A DNA stretch of 54,544 nucleotides, from NCBI GenBank assembly GCA_034927285.1, contig JAYFQF010000003.1, forward strand, positions 1-54,544, read 5' to 3'. The notes beneath the pieces were generated by a model that worked only from the letters and a program-made list of their open reading frames with translations, was not told where the DNA came from and did no database searches. Origin of the DNA: JAYFQF01 sp034927285 (GTDB lineage: Bacteria; Bacillota; Peptococcia; DRI-13; UBA5745). Each line of letters begins with the position of its first letter. The stretch's first letter is position 1. Below, one piece after another: positions 25,978 to 33,955 of the stretch. The position numbers and the translations under genes were made by a program.

Positions 25978-26731
25978 GGCTGTCGCCTCCTTCCGGCTGT
26001 TTTGGCATTTCCCGGGGCGGGTGCGTATGCTTATGAGCAAGCTCTTCCTCCACCTGTGTTTTGGCCAGCTCCACAAGGGAGCCCTCTTCCAGGCATAAAA
26101 CCCTGGACACATAGCTTTCCGCCCGCCCGATATCATGAGTCACCATAAAAATCGTCAGTCCGGTTTCCCGGTTGAGCCGCCACAGCAGCTGATAGAGGGC
26201 CTCTACGGATTGGGCGTCTACTCCGGTGGTGGGTTCATCAAGCAGCATGATTTCCGGGTCGTTCACCAACACCCGGGCCAGCATCACCCTCTGTTGCTGG
26301 CCGCCGGAAAGCTCTCCGATCATCCGCCGGGAATAGTCCGCCATGCCGACCAGCTCCAGCGCCTGCCGGGTCTTCTCACGATGCTCCTTTTTGGGAAAAC
26401 GAAGCAGACCGATTTGAGAAAACAGGTTTGCTTTTACGATCTCCTCAACGGTGGCGGGGAAGTCGGCGCTGGACTGAAGCCCGTTTTGCGGCAAATAGCC
26501 GATTTTCGGCCAATCCCTGAATTGACGGATATCCTGGCCGAATAAACGGATACTTCCGGAGGAGGGGGAAAGCTCTCCCAGGATCAGGCGCAAAAGGGTG
26601 CTTTTGCCGGCGCCGTTGGAGCCGATGAAGGCTACGAAATCCCCCTTATAAACGGAGAAGCCGATTTTTGAAAAAATCGGCTCGCTCCCATAACCAAAGC
26701 TTAGATTTTCTGCTTCTATTGCGTTGGACAT
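25955..26731 (-). CDS. znuC: Zinc ABC transporter ATP-binding protein (ZnuC type)
   Basis: The 258-residue ATPase has Walker A GSNGAGKSTLLR, Q-loop YLPQNG, signature ELSGGQQQRVMLARVL, Walker B IMLLDEPTTGVD and the H-loop MVTHDIG. The C-terminal tail is His-rich (HKHTHPP), common in zinc-type ATPases and possibly a metal sensor. AGGGAG precedes the ATG, and the gene starts ten bases after znuA ends. Confidence 0.93.
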   Translation of the reverse strand: MSNAIEAENLSFGYGSEPIFSKIGFSVYKGDFVAFIGSNGAGKSTLLRLILGELSPSSGSIRLFGQDIRQFRDWPKIGYLPQNGLQSSADFPATVEEIVKANLFSQIGLLRFPKKEHREKTRQALELVGMADYSRRMIGELSGGQQQRVMLARVLVNDPEIMLLDEPTTGVDAQSVEALYQLLWRLNRETGLTIFMVTHDIGRAESYVSRVLCLEEGSLVELAKTQVEEELAHKHTHPPREMPKQPEGGDSHDGDPGI

Positions 26732-26741
26732 TTTTACTCCC

Positions 26742-27755
26742 TTACTGCAACGCCGCTTTCAAAGCTGTCAGATTCTGGCGCATTACGGTGAAGTAATCGT
26801 CGCCGGCCGCTTGCTGCTCATCGCTGAGCCCTTCGATGGGATTCAAAACGGCTGTCTCGGCTCCGATTGCGCCGGCTATGGTTTCAGCCACCTTTGGGCT
26901 TACCAGTTCCTCAAAAAAGATCACTTTTACCTGATGCTCTTTTGCAAATTCAATGATTTCGGCCATTCTTGCGGGATCAGGTTCGGAGTCGGGAGCAAGG
27001 CCTTCAATGCCGATCTGATTCAGGCCGTAGGCCCCGCACAAATATCCGAAGGCTTCATGAGAAACAATAATGTCCTTATTGGTCAGAGGAGAGAGGGTGT
27101 CCCTGAACTCTTTGTCCAGAGCGTCCAGATCAGCCGCGTACCTGGCATAATTTCCCTCATAGTAATCCTTGTTTTCCGGATCGGCCTGCACAAAAGCCGC
27201 CTTGATATTTTCCATTTCCTTTTTGGCGTTTAAAGGGCTGAGCCAAACGTGAGGGTCAAATGCTTCATGGCCTTCATGTTCTTCCGCTTCTGCGGTTTCC
27301 GCCGGATGCTCCTGGACATTCCCATCTCCGGCTTCATGCTCGTCTTCATCCCCGTGATGATGGCCTTCCATAAGGCTGACGCCCTTGGAAGCCTCAACCG
27401 CGATCAGATCTTTGTTCTGCAGGGATTCCAAAACATCCTCAGCCCAATGTTCCATGCCGGCGCCGTTATAGATGAAAACCGCCGCTTCTTCAAGTCCGGA
27501 AATATCGGCGGCTGCGGGTTCCCAATCATGGGGCTCCGTTCCGGCCGGCACCAGGTTCACCACAGTTACCTTATCTCCGCCGATCTTTGAGGCAAAGTCG
27601 TACATGGGATAAAAGCTGGCGTAGACGGACAGCTTCTCTTCCTGGGAATGGTTATCACCTGTGTTTGAGGGTGGAGGAGTCTGTTCCTGACCGCAACCCG
27701 CCAGCAAAGAAAAAGCCAATAATCCTGTTAAAAGTATACTCCAAAACCTTTTCAT
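26742..27755 (-). CDS. znuA: Zinc-binding lipoprotein of the ABC transporter (ZnuA type)
   Basis: The ~337-residue cluster 9 (ZnuA/AdcA) binding protein has a lipoprotein signal peptide with lipobox LLAGC at residue ~20, three metal-ligand regions (PHDWEP, DPHVWLSP, SHEAFGYL) and a long His/Asp/Glu-rich loop (EGHHHGDEDEHEAGD, ~128-165) typical of zinc rather than manganese proteins. It captures zinc outside the membrane and hands it to ZnuB. ATG 27755 is chosen; a TTG at 27761, at good distance from GGGAGG, is an alternative that adds two residues. Confidence 0.93.
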   Translation of the reverse strand: MKRFWSILLTGLLAFSLLAGCGQEQTPPPSNTGDNHSQEEKLSVYASFYPMYDFASKIGGDKVTVVNLVPAGTEPHDWEPAAADISGLEEAAVFIYNGAGMEHWAEDVLESLQNKDLIAVEASKGVSLMEGHHHGDEDEHEAGDGNVQEHPAETAEAEEHEGHEAFDPHVWLSPLNAKKEMENIKAAFVQADPENKDYYEGNYARYAADLDALDKEFRDTLSPLTNKDIIVSHEAFGYLCGAYGLNQIGIEGLAPDSEPDPARMAEIIEFAKEHQVKVIFFEELVSPKVAETIAGAIGAETAVLNPIEGLSDEQQAAGDDYFTVMRQNLTALKAALQ

Positions 27756-27797
27756 TTTCAATAAACCTCCCTTTATTATTAAGAGCCTGCGAATTAT

Positions 27798-28091
27798 TTA
27801 TGCAAACCGTTCTTGTTTGAGCCGGGCAAAGCACTCTTTGCAATAAACCGGCTTATCTCCCCGGGGCTGGAAAGGGACCGTGCATTCCTTGCCGCAAGCC
27901 GCACATATTGCGGGATAAGCCCTTTGCTGAGTTCCGCCGCCGCTTGTCTGGGCCCTGCGTTTGGCACGGCACTCTTTGCAGCGCACCGGTTCATTCTGAA
28001 AGCCTTTCTCGGCATAAAACTCCTGTTCTCCGGCAGTGAAAACGAACTCCTGCCCGCAGTCTTTACAGATGAGGATTTTGTCTGCGTACAT
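27798..28091 (-). CDS. Small double zinc-ribbon protein
   Basis: The ~97-residue protein has two treble-clef/zinc-ribbon pairs: ICKDCGQEF with VRCKECRAKRR, and ICAACGKECTVPF with VYCKECFARL. It is the small 'CxxC' protein (zinc-ribbon plus probable-zinc-domain) common in Firmicutes, of unknown function. ATG 28091 follows a weak GCGAGATG; an in-frame ATG at 28127 has no site. It is the first gene of the zinc operon, directly behind a strong promoter. A zinc-starvation regulated gene with many Cys ligands is unusual unless it serves as a sensor or a store. This regulation is inferred from position. Confidence 0.75.
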   Translation of the reverse strand: MYADKILICKDCGQEFVFTAGEQEFYAEKGFQNEPVRCKECRAKRRAQTSGGGTQQRAYPAICAACGKECTVPFQPRGDKPVYCKECFARLKQERFA

Positions 28092-28133
28092 ACGATCATC
28101 TCGCTTTTCATTAATATGCGATCCCATAATTTT

Positions 28134-28152
28134 ATTTGCGTATGGTTCGCAT
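28134..28152. promoter_or_regulatory. Candidate operator at the zinc operon start
   Basis: Just inside the predicted transcript lies an imperfect inverted repeat whose core is TGCGTATGGTTCGCA (4-bp arms, 7-base centre). The left part ATTTGCGTATG (28134-28144) recurs exactly in the dps leader at 33127-33137. A Zur or related Fur-family operator is plausible here, but the sequence does not match the Bacillus Zur box. Confidence 0.35.
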
Positions 28153-28160
28153 TTGCATTT

Positions 28161-28189
28161 ATTATATTCTGGTGATTTCGCGATGTCAA
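28161..28189 (-). promoter_or_regulatory. Sigma-A promoter of the zinc operon
   Basis: On the minus strand, consensus TTGACA (28189-28184) and consensus TATAAT (28166-28161) are separated by exactly 17 bases. Such a strong core promoter normally needs a repressor, which fits Zur control. Confidence 0.85.
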
Positions 28190-28383
28190 GGAGCCAAACC
28201 AGAAAATTCCTGAGAAATAAACGGACGATATTCTGCCGGGAACCTTTGGCGTTAATTTCCGTCTAAAGGGATAGATCTAAGAAGTATAATAAGAAGTATA
28301 AAAGAAGCGCAGAAGAGATCAGAAAGCGAGATAAAGGTCATAAGGTACGGAAGAGGGCTTTAAGCAAAGGAGGGAATCCCATT

Positions 28384-29373
28384 ATGGGCGATACGAAGAA
28401 AACGAAAAAAATCATAGTATTTACGGCTGTTTTAGCGGCGGCTTTGAGCTGTACGGTTATTTTGAGGGAGACCCTGTCACTGGAGGGCATCGGCCCCCTG
28501 ACCACCGCGGAAAATCCGCCGGAGCCGGCGGATGAATCTTTGCCCCGCCGGGACCAGGGCGAGCAAGAGGAGCAGGCTGTACGAAAACTGGTGGAGGATT
28601 TCGGGAAAAAACTCCAGATGGTTTCTCTTTTGGCTCCTGAGGATAGGATAGCCGCAAGCATTGAGGAAAATTACGGGGATTATGTAACGGACCAGCTGAT
28701 GCAGAAATGGCAGGCTGACCCGCTGGCGGCCCCCGGCCGGGCGGTTTCCAGCCCCTGGCCCGACCGCATTGATATTTTGCGGCTGGAAATGAGCAATGAG
28801 AACCGATACACGGTTTACGGGGAGATCATCGAGATTACCAGCGCGGAGCTGGAAAACGGCGGAGCGGCCGCCAAGAGGCCGGTGACCCTGATGACAGAAA
28901 AAGTGGACGGCCGCTGGCTTATCGGCGACGTGACCGCAGGGCAGTACGACCAGCCGGGCCCCGTTGTGTATGAAAACACCGAATACGGTTTTCGCTTTTC
29001 CCTGCCGGAAACCTGGGAAGGATATACGGTGGTTGAAGAACAATGGGAAGGTATATCCGGAACCGAGGTCGCCGAAAGTGGCCCGCGGCTTCTGATCCGG
29101 CATCCGGACTGGACCCGGGACGATCCCCGTCAGGATATCCCCCTGATGATTTTTACCCCCGGGCAGTGGAGCGCTTTGCAAAACGAAGAATTCTCCGTGG
29201 GCGCCGCGCCCATAGGCCCCAGTAAACTGGGCAGTAATTCCCAGTACGTTTTCGCCCTGCCGGCCCGCTATAATTTTGCTTTCCCCACAGGCTTTGAAGA
29301 AGTGGAGGAGATCATCAACGGTCATCCCCTGTGGCCTTCAGAGCCGGCGGCAAAGGATATGGAGGCCGAGTGA
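28384..29373 (+). CDS. Membrane-anchored extracytoplasmic protein of unknown function
   Basis: The 329-residue protein has one N-terminal hydrophobic segment (residues ~10-27), probably an anchor, then an acidic linker. Residues ~60-180 look like a small alpha+beta domain resembling NTF2-like folds, and residues ~195-310 start with YENTEYGFRFSLPETWEGY, a phrase common in secreted Firmicutes proteins with PsbP/DUF1795-like domains. No enzyme motif is visible. AGGAGGG lies ahead of the ATG. It is divergent from the zinc operon, 257 bases away, and the next gene has its own promoter. Confidence 0.65.
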   Translation: MGDTKKTKKIIVFTAVLAAALSCTVILRETLSLEGIGPLTTAENPPEPADESLPRRDQGEQEEQAVRKLVEDFGKKLQMVSLLAPEDRIAASIEENYGDYVTDQLMQKWQADPLAAPGRAVSSPWPDRIDILRLEMSNENRYTVYGEIIEITSAELENGGAAAKRPVTLMTEKVDGRWLIGDVTAGQYDQPGPVVYENTEYGFRFSLPETWEGYTVVEEQWEGISGTEVAESGPRLLIRHPDWTRDDPRQDIPLMIFTPGQWSALQNEEFSVGAAPIGPSKLGSNSQYVFALPARYNFAFPTGFEEVEEIINGHPLWPSEPAAKDMEAE

Positions 29374-29409
29374 AGGCACGGCTCTGATTGTCCGGGCATA
29401 CCGGCTTCA

Positions 29410-29438
29410 TTGACAGGCTTTCATCGGCATGGTAATAT
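29410..29438 (+). promoter_or_regulatory. Sigma-A promoter of the small acidic protein gene
   Basis: TTGACA (29410-29415) and TAATAT (29433-29438) are 17 bases apart and lie 34 bases before the start at 29472. The -10 is the same as that of the rRNA promoter at 54203. Confidence 0.75.
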
Positions 29439-29471
29439 AACGATAAATAAATAAATAGGGGGGTATTAATG

Positions 29472-29600
29472 ATGGCTGAGGATAAGACCAAGAAAGTGCC
29501 TAAAGAAAATGATTATCAATTTGATGATACCGCCTGTTCCGCTGAATTTGGGAACGAGGGCTGCAAGATCCCCACAGAAGACACAGCCGAAGAGAAATAA
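29472..29600 (+). CDS. 42-residue acidic protein, independently transcribed
   Basis: The short frame encodes a protein starting MAEDKTKKVPKEN and ending IPTEDTAEEK, with two Cys residues nine positions apart (ACSAEFGNEGCK). It is strongly acidic with no membrane segment. The evidence that it is a gene is its surroundings: a near-consensus promoter at 29410, an AGGGGGG site eight bases before the ATG (another ATG at 29469 is possible) and an intrinsic terminator 19 bases after the stop. I know no family for it. The Cys pair could bind metal or form a disulfide. Confidence 0.65.
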   Translation: MAEDKTKKVPKENDYQFDDTACSAEFGNEGCKIPTEDTAEEK

Positions 29601-29618
29601 CCTCTTAAAAAAAACGTT

Positions 29619-29650
29619 AAGCACCTGCTGCCGGCAGGTGCTTTTCTTTT
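29619..29650 (+). terminator. Terminator of the small acidic protein gene
   Basis: A stem of AAGCACCTGC against GCAGGTGCTT with a 5-base loop is followed by TTCTTTTT. It starts 19 bases after the stop at 29600. Confidence 0.85.
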
Positions 29651-30016
29651 TATAAGCAGATGATTACTGTCTACTGCTTTTCAAGATATTATGTGAACGG
29701 GACAAGGCAGTGATTGTAGAAAAGTGGCGACTCATGGTAAAATAAAAAAAGAATGGGTGGAGCAGAATATCTTTTCTATTACCGGATCAGGTACCGGATC
29801 AGATTTATCGGTTGTATTCTTGCAAAAGCACAAGGCAATGCAGGGATGCAGCCGTTTTTGTTAGATTAAAGGAAGCAGAATCCCGGAATATAGTTGGACT
29901 CTGAATTATACGTTTATTTATTCAGATTTTACGGACTGAGGATGGCATATGCTTTAAGATCAAATAAGATGAAATAGGGCGGCAAAGACCCGGACTGAAC
30001 CAAGGGACGGTGGAAC
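29651..30016. other. Intergenic region before the GGDEF-HD-GYP gene
   Basis: I see no gene in this 366-base stretch. It includes a short direct repeat, ACCGGATCAG, twice at about 29779-29800. A weak -35/-10 pair near 29893-29921 could serve the downstream gene. No known riboswitch is recognised. Confidence 0.4.
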
Positions 30017-32503
30017 ATGAAAAGACGCATTATTGTACTGATTTCAATAGCTTTTATGGCGCTTGCCTTTCCCCTCGTGGCAAAAGCCGCCCGGCCGGGG
30101 ATCATCGCCGCCGGCGCCTGTATGCTGGCCCTGCTGTTGTTCCTGCTGCTGGCTTTATCCAGGAAAATCAGAGCTCTTAACCAGGCGGAAAATGAAAGGA
30201 AGAATTTTAATGAACTGAGAGAAGCGTTCATCAACGCGGAAAGCAGTCTGGTATATCTTAAAGATGAACACCTGAATTATGTGTTCGTAAACAAAGCGTT
30301 TACCGATTTTCTTCAGCTTTCTTACCAGGAGATTATCGGACATAACGACTTTGAGCTGCTGGATACGGAGTTTGCCAGGATCTGCACAAAGACTGATCTT
30401 GACGCCCGGGAGCGGCATTCCCTGATTGTCAGTACTGCCTCCTGGAACAAAAGATATTATCGGATGACAAAATTTCCGGTGCGCATGACTGGCGGCAGCT
30501 TCGGCGTAGGCGGCTATCTATGCGATATCACGGAAGAAGATGAACGCCGGCGCAACCGGGAGCGGATGATAAAACGAAATAATCTGCTGCTGGAGCTTTT
30601 GAACCGGAGCTTTGCCAGCAAACAGGAGCAGCTTGACTACGCGCTGCAGGAGCTTTTGGAGCTGTCGGGAAGCCGGTATGGGTATATTTATTTTTATGAT
30701 GAAGAAAAAGGGGAATTCACTCTTAACTCCTGGACGGAAGGGGTCCGGCAGGAATGCAGGGTCAAGGGGAAACCGAAAAAATATAAGCTTGAGGAAACGG
30801 GGATCTGGGGCGAAGTCGTCCGGCAGCGACGGCCGATTATCATCAATGATTTCGCCAAAGACAATCCGCTGAAAAAAGGATATCCGGAGGGTCATGTGGA
30901 GCTTGCCAGATTCATGTCTATCCCTGTTCTTATCGAAGACAATATCGTGGCGGTGGTGGGCTTTGGAAATAAAAAGACAGATTATCATGAAGCCGACGTG
31001 TATGAAATGACCCTGCTCATGAGCGGGGTGTGGAATGCGGTACAGCGCAGAGATTCCATGGCAAAACTGGTCTATGAGCGCAATAAATACTTTCAGACCC
31101 TGCTGTCTATCGGTGACGGGGTCATGGTGATCGACTGCGACAGGAAGATTGAAATGATCAATACGGTGGCCTGCAATCTGACCGGCTGGTCCCAGCCGGA
31201 AGCCGCCGGCGCATTTTATAAAGAGGTTTTCGTTTTATCCCATGAGCAGGAGGGCTTTACCATCGACGACCCCATTGAAAAAGTTTTTTCGACAGGCCGG
31301 GTCCAGGAGTTGGGCAATCATGCCGTGCTTACCGCCAAGGACGGCTCCCGGTATTATCTGGAGGACAGCGCCGCCCCCATTCTGAACGATAAGGGCATAC
31401 TTACGGGGGTGGTGCTTGTCTTCAGGGATGTCACGGATAAAAAAGAACAAAGAAAGAAAATCGAATATATGAGTTTCCACGATTCGCTGACCGGTTTGTA
31501 CAACAGACGGTTTTTTGAAGAAGAGATGAACCGTATAGATTCCCAACGGAATCAGCCGATCTCCATTCTCATGGGGGATGTTAATAGCCTGAAGCTCACC
31601 AACGATATATTCGGTCACGCCTTTGGGGACATGCTGCTGGAAAAGGTGGCCGAAGTGATGCGGAACGTGTGCCGGGCCGACGACATCATCGCCCGCTGGG
31701 GCGGCGATGAATTCGTAGTACTGTTGCCGAAAACCGGTCCGGAGGAAGCGGAAAGGATCGCGGCAAGGATAAAAAACGAAGTCGCCCGGCAGCAGATCGG
31801 CGCCGTCAGGGGGAGCATCTCCGTAGGCTGGGATACCAAGACGAAAAATTCCGAGGAGATCATGAGGGTGCTGGGTAATGCGGAAGCAAAGATGTATGCC
31901 GCCAAGACCCTTGAACGCGGCGAGGTAAAAAGCCGCGAACTGGATACCATCATCAGTGGTCTGTTCGAAAAAAGCGACTGGGAGAAAAACCATGCCCTGC
32001 GCGTCAGCAGCCTGTGCCGGGAATTTGGAAAAGCGCTGGGCTTATCGGAATTTGACGTACACAGACTCATGGAAGCTGGACGGCTTCATGATATCGGCAA
32101 GGTCGTCCTTAACCCCCAGATGTTGAAAAAAGGCTATAATATCAGCCAAACGGAACAAAAGGAGATGAGTAAGCATCCCGTTGTCGGATACAGGATATTG
32201 AATTCCTTTGACGATACGCTGGAATTGGCGGAGGCCGTACTGTCCCATCATGAAAAATGGGACGGCTCCGGCTATCCGAAAGGGCTCGTCGGCGAAAAAA
32301 TACCGCTGCTAGCCCGGATCATCGCGGTTGTGGAAACCTATGACCGCATAATGTATGCCTCAGCTAATACCGGGGAGAAAAAAACTTCTGAAGCCCTCGG
32401 GGAAATACGGAGCTGTGCGGGAACCAAACTTGATCCCAGGCTTGTGGCTGCGTTTGTCGAAATGCTCGAAAGGGGCGATAATTCCGATTCTGAAAATACT
32501 TAA
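30017..32503 (+). CDS. Membrane PAS-GAF-PAS-GGDEF-HD-GYP cyclic-di-GMP sensor
   Basis: The 828-residue protein has two N-terminal membrane helices (~5-50), a PAS domain (~70-175), a GAF domain (~190-345), a second PAS (~355-475), a GGDEF domain (~485-635) and an HD-GYP domain (~645-820). The cyclase signature GGDEF is intact, with the RxxD inhibitory site (RADDIIARWGGDEF). The HD-GYP domain has HDIGK, the later HHEKWDGSGYP and the other metal ligands (H at SKHPVVGY). The protein could both make and degrade cyclic-di-GMP, switched by GAF/PAS ligands and feedback. It has its own upstream region and a hairpin downstream. AAGGGACGGTGGAAC precedes the ATG. Confidence 0.92.
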   Translation: MKRRIIVLISIAFMALAFPLVAKAARPGIIAAGACMLALLLFLLLALSRKIRALNQAENERKNFNELREAFINAESSLVYLKDEHLNYVFVNKAFTDFLQLSYQEIIGHNDFELLDTEFARICTKTDLDARERHSLIVSTASWNKRYYRMTKFPVRMTGGSFGVGGYLCDITEEDERRRNRERMIKRNNLLLELLNRSFASKQEQLDYALQELLELSGSRYGYIYFYDEEKGEFTLNSWTEGVRQECRVKGKPKKYKLEETGIWGEVVRQRRPIIINDFAKDNPLKKGYPEGHVELARFMSIPVLIEDNIVAVVGFGNKKTDYHEADVYEMTLLMSGVWNAVQRRDSMAKLVYERNKYFQTLLSIGDGVMVIDCDRKIEMINTVACNLTGWSQPEAAGAFYKEVFVLSHEQEGFTIDDPIEKVFSTGRVQELGNHAVLTAKDGSRYYLEDSAAPILNDKGILTGVVLVFRDVTDKKEQRKKIEYMSFHDSLTGLYNRRFFEEEMNRIDSQRNQPISILMGDVNSLKLTNDIFGHAFGDMLLEKVAEVMRNVCRADDIIARWGGDEFVVLLPKTGPEEAERIAARIKNEVARQQIGAVRGSISVGWDTKTKNSEEIMRVLGNAEAKMYAAKTLERGEVKSRELDTIISGLFEKSDWEKNHALRVSSLCREFGKALGLSEFDVHRLMEAGRLHDIGKVVLNPQMLKKGYNISQTEQKEMSKHPVVGYRILNSFDDTLELAEAVLSHHEKWDGSGYPKGLVGEKIPLLARIIAVVETYDRIMYASANTGEKKTSEALGEIRSCAGTKLDPRLVAAFVEMLERGDNSDSENT

Positions 32504-32556
32504 TCTAGCTGAGGGCTTATCTTGCCCCTTATTTTAAGACCAGGCTTATCCCATAG

Positions 32557-32589
32557 CTAACGGGCGCTTCGTTGCGAAGCGCCCGTTAG
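32557..32589. terminator. 15-bp perfect hairpin between convergent genes
   Basis: CTAACGGGCGCTTCG and CGAAGCGCCCGTTAG are separated by only three bases. There is no T tract on either side. It lies between the convergent GGDEF-HD-GYP and dps genes, so it may end or stabilise both transcripts. Confidence 0.55.
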
Positions 32590-32647
32590 TGGTCTGTAAA
32601 TTAAGGGCTTCGAAGATTACAGCCCAAAAGGCGTTATGACGGGAGAT

Positions 32648-33085
32648 TTATTTTTCCAGATAAGCTTGCAGCATCCAGATGAGCTTTTCATATGCGCCGG
32701 CATAGCCATTGAACTGATCTTCCGTTATCGCGTCGCCTGTTTCCGCAGCAAGCTCCCGAATCTCTTTGCTGGCGGTGCTGAATGATTTTACATCTTCCAG
32801 GAGGAGCTTTACCGCTGCCTGGCCGGAAATTTTTTCATCGCTTAATTCAGAGATCGTAGCTGTCTCCAGGGCCTTTTTTGAGCTGGCGACAGGGTTTCCG
32901 CCCAGGGCAAGGATCCTTTCCGCCACGTCATCGAAAATTGTGGCGGTTTGATCATATAATTCTTCAAATTTGGCATGCAGGGTGAAAAAGCAGCTGCCTG
33001 ACACATACCAATGCAAATTGTGCAGCTTAACGTAGAAAATTTGCTGGTCCGCCAAAAAAACATTCATTTTTTTTAATAAACTCAT
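32648..33085 (-). CDS. dps: Dps/ferritin-like DNA-protection protein
   Basis: The ~145-residue protein has the Dps ferroxidase pattern across the dimer interface: LHNLHWYVSGSCFFTLHAKF (His ligands and conserved Trp) and EELYDQTATIFDDVAERI (Asp and Glu ligands). Dps forms a 12-mer that oxidises Fe(II) with peroxide and stores it. ATG 33085 is chosen because AAAGGAG lies nine bases upstream; the ATG at 33094 directly abuts that site. It is divergent from the hemerythrin gene and shares the 11-mer ATTTGCGTATG with the zinc operon leader. Confidence 0.92.
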   Translation of the reverse strand: MSLLKKMNVFLADQQIFYVKLHNLHWYVSGSCFFTLHAKFEELYDQTATIFDDVAERILALGGNPVASSKKALETATISELSDEKISGQAAVKLLLEDVKSFSTASKEIRELAAETGDAITEDQFNGYAGAYEKLIWMLQAYLEK

Positions 33086-33126
33086 TCTGTCCATCTCCTT
33101 TTATTTTAATATTTGGCCACGCTTTA

Positions 33127-33153
33127 ATTTGCGTATGCTAACTAATTATAACA
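33127..33153 (-). promoter_or_regulatory. Extended -10 promoter and shared 11-mer upstream of dps
   Basis: On the minus strand TGTTATAAT (TATAAT at 33150-33145) is an extended -10 without a good -35. Just downstream lies ATTTGCGTATG (plus strand 33127-33137), identical to the sequence in the zinc operon leader. A metal- or peroxide-responsive Fur-family regulator is the likely reader, by inference. Confidence 0.45.
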
Positions 33154-33351
33154 TATTTTGTTTTCTTTTTGGTAAGATTTCGTTAAATTCAGGAGGAGAT
33201 TTTATTCTCTTTGGGCAATTTCTAAAATTAGAGAAGGATCTTGGAAAAACGACAATAATTTGTAATTTTCGCGTAAATGGGCTTGTATATCCGGCGGGTT
33301 GTTTGTAAAATGGTTTAAAAGAATAATTTCTAATAACGAGGAGGGAAAACC

Positions 33352-33753
33352 ATGCCGTGGACATCGGATTTGTCGGTTGGCGTAGCGATGATTGACGAAC
33401 AGCATAGAACCTGGTTTGAGAAAGCCGAGAAGCTTTTCGAGGCGGGAAAAAACCAACATGCCAAGGAATACATCGGCGAGCTGCTGGATTTTCTGGAGGA
33501 CTACACCAAGAAGCATTTTGCCGATGAGGAAAAATACATGCTCAGCATCCAATACCCCGGATATCAGGAGCAGAAAAAGGCCCATACCGCATTCATCGCC
33601 CAGCTGGCAAAGCTGCGCAGCGACTATATGGCCTCCGGCGGAAACATTCTGGTCATTCTTAACGCCAACCAATTGGTGGTGGATTGGCTGACCAAGCATA
33701 TTTCCACTATGGATAAAAAGATAGGCCAGTATGCCAAGGCCAGGCGCCAGTAA
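33352..33753 (+). CDS. Bacteriohemerythrin with one altered iron ligand
   Basis: The 133-residue four-helix protein has the family frame VGVAMIDEQHRTWFEK (His18), KKHFADEE (His55 and Glu59), HTAF (His78) and TKHISTMD (His116 and Asp121). The usual HxxxH pair on helix 3 reads QKKAH, so the His expected at residue 74 is Gln. Hemerythrins bind O2, or sense it, at a di-iron site. Loss of one ligand may alter metal content or function, and another residue may substitute. GAGGAGGG precedes the ATG. It lies between dps and a chemoreceptor, suggesting a role in oxygen handling or sensing. Confidence 0.88.
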   Translation: MPWTSDLSVGVAMIDEQHRTWFEKAEKLFEAGKNQHAKEYIGELLDFLEDYTKKHFADEEKYMLSIQYPGYQEQKKAHTAFIAQLAKLRSDYMASGGNILVILNANQLVVDWLTKHISTMDKKIGQYAKARRQ

Positions 33754-33955
33754 AGCGTTCTTTCATCTTCCGGTGAAGAGACGATAAAAAACGGCGGTTT
33801 TCGCCTGACTTGTCACCCATCGCCCGCCAAGCTCAGTTTATGGCGGGCCTTGATGTTTATTCACCCTGATCTTTGGCTTACCCCATGTTTTGCCGGCTTT
33901 CCATGAAAAGAACAATAAAGCCCGGTATTATACATTGGAATTAAGGAGGCTGTTT

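Noticed and set aside
29945..30016. Cyclic-di-GMP (GEMM) riboswitch upstream of the GGDEF-HD-GYP gene
   Set aside because: GGCGGCAAAGACCCGG and the following bases look vaguely like one arm of the aptamer, but the second conserved arm and the tetraloop receptor are not found.
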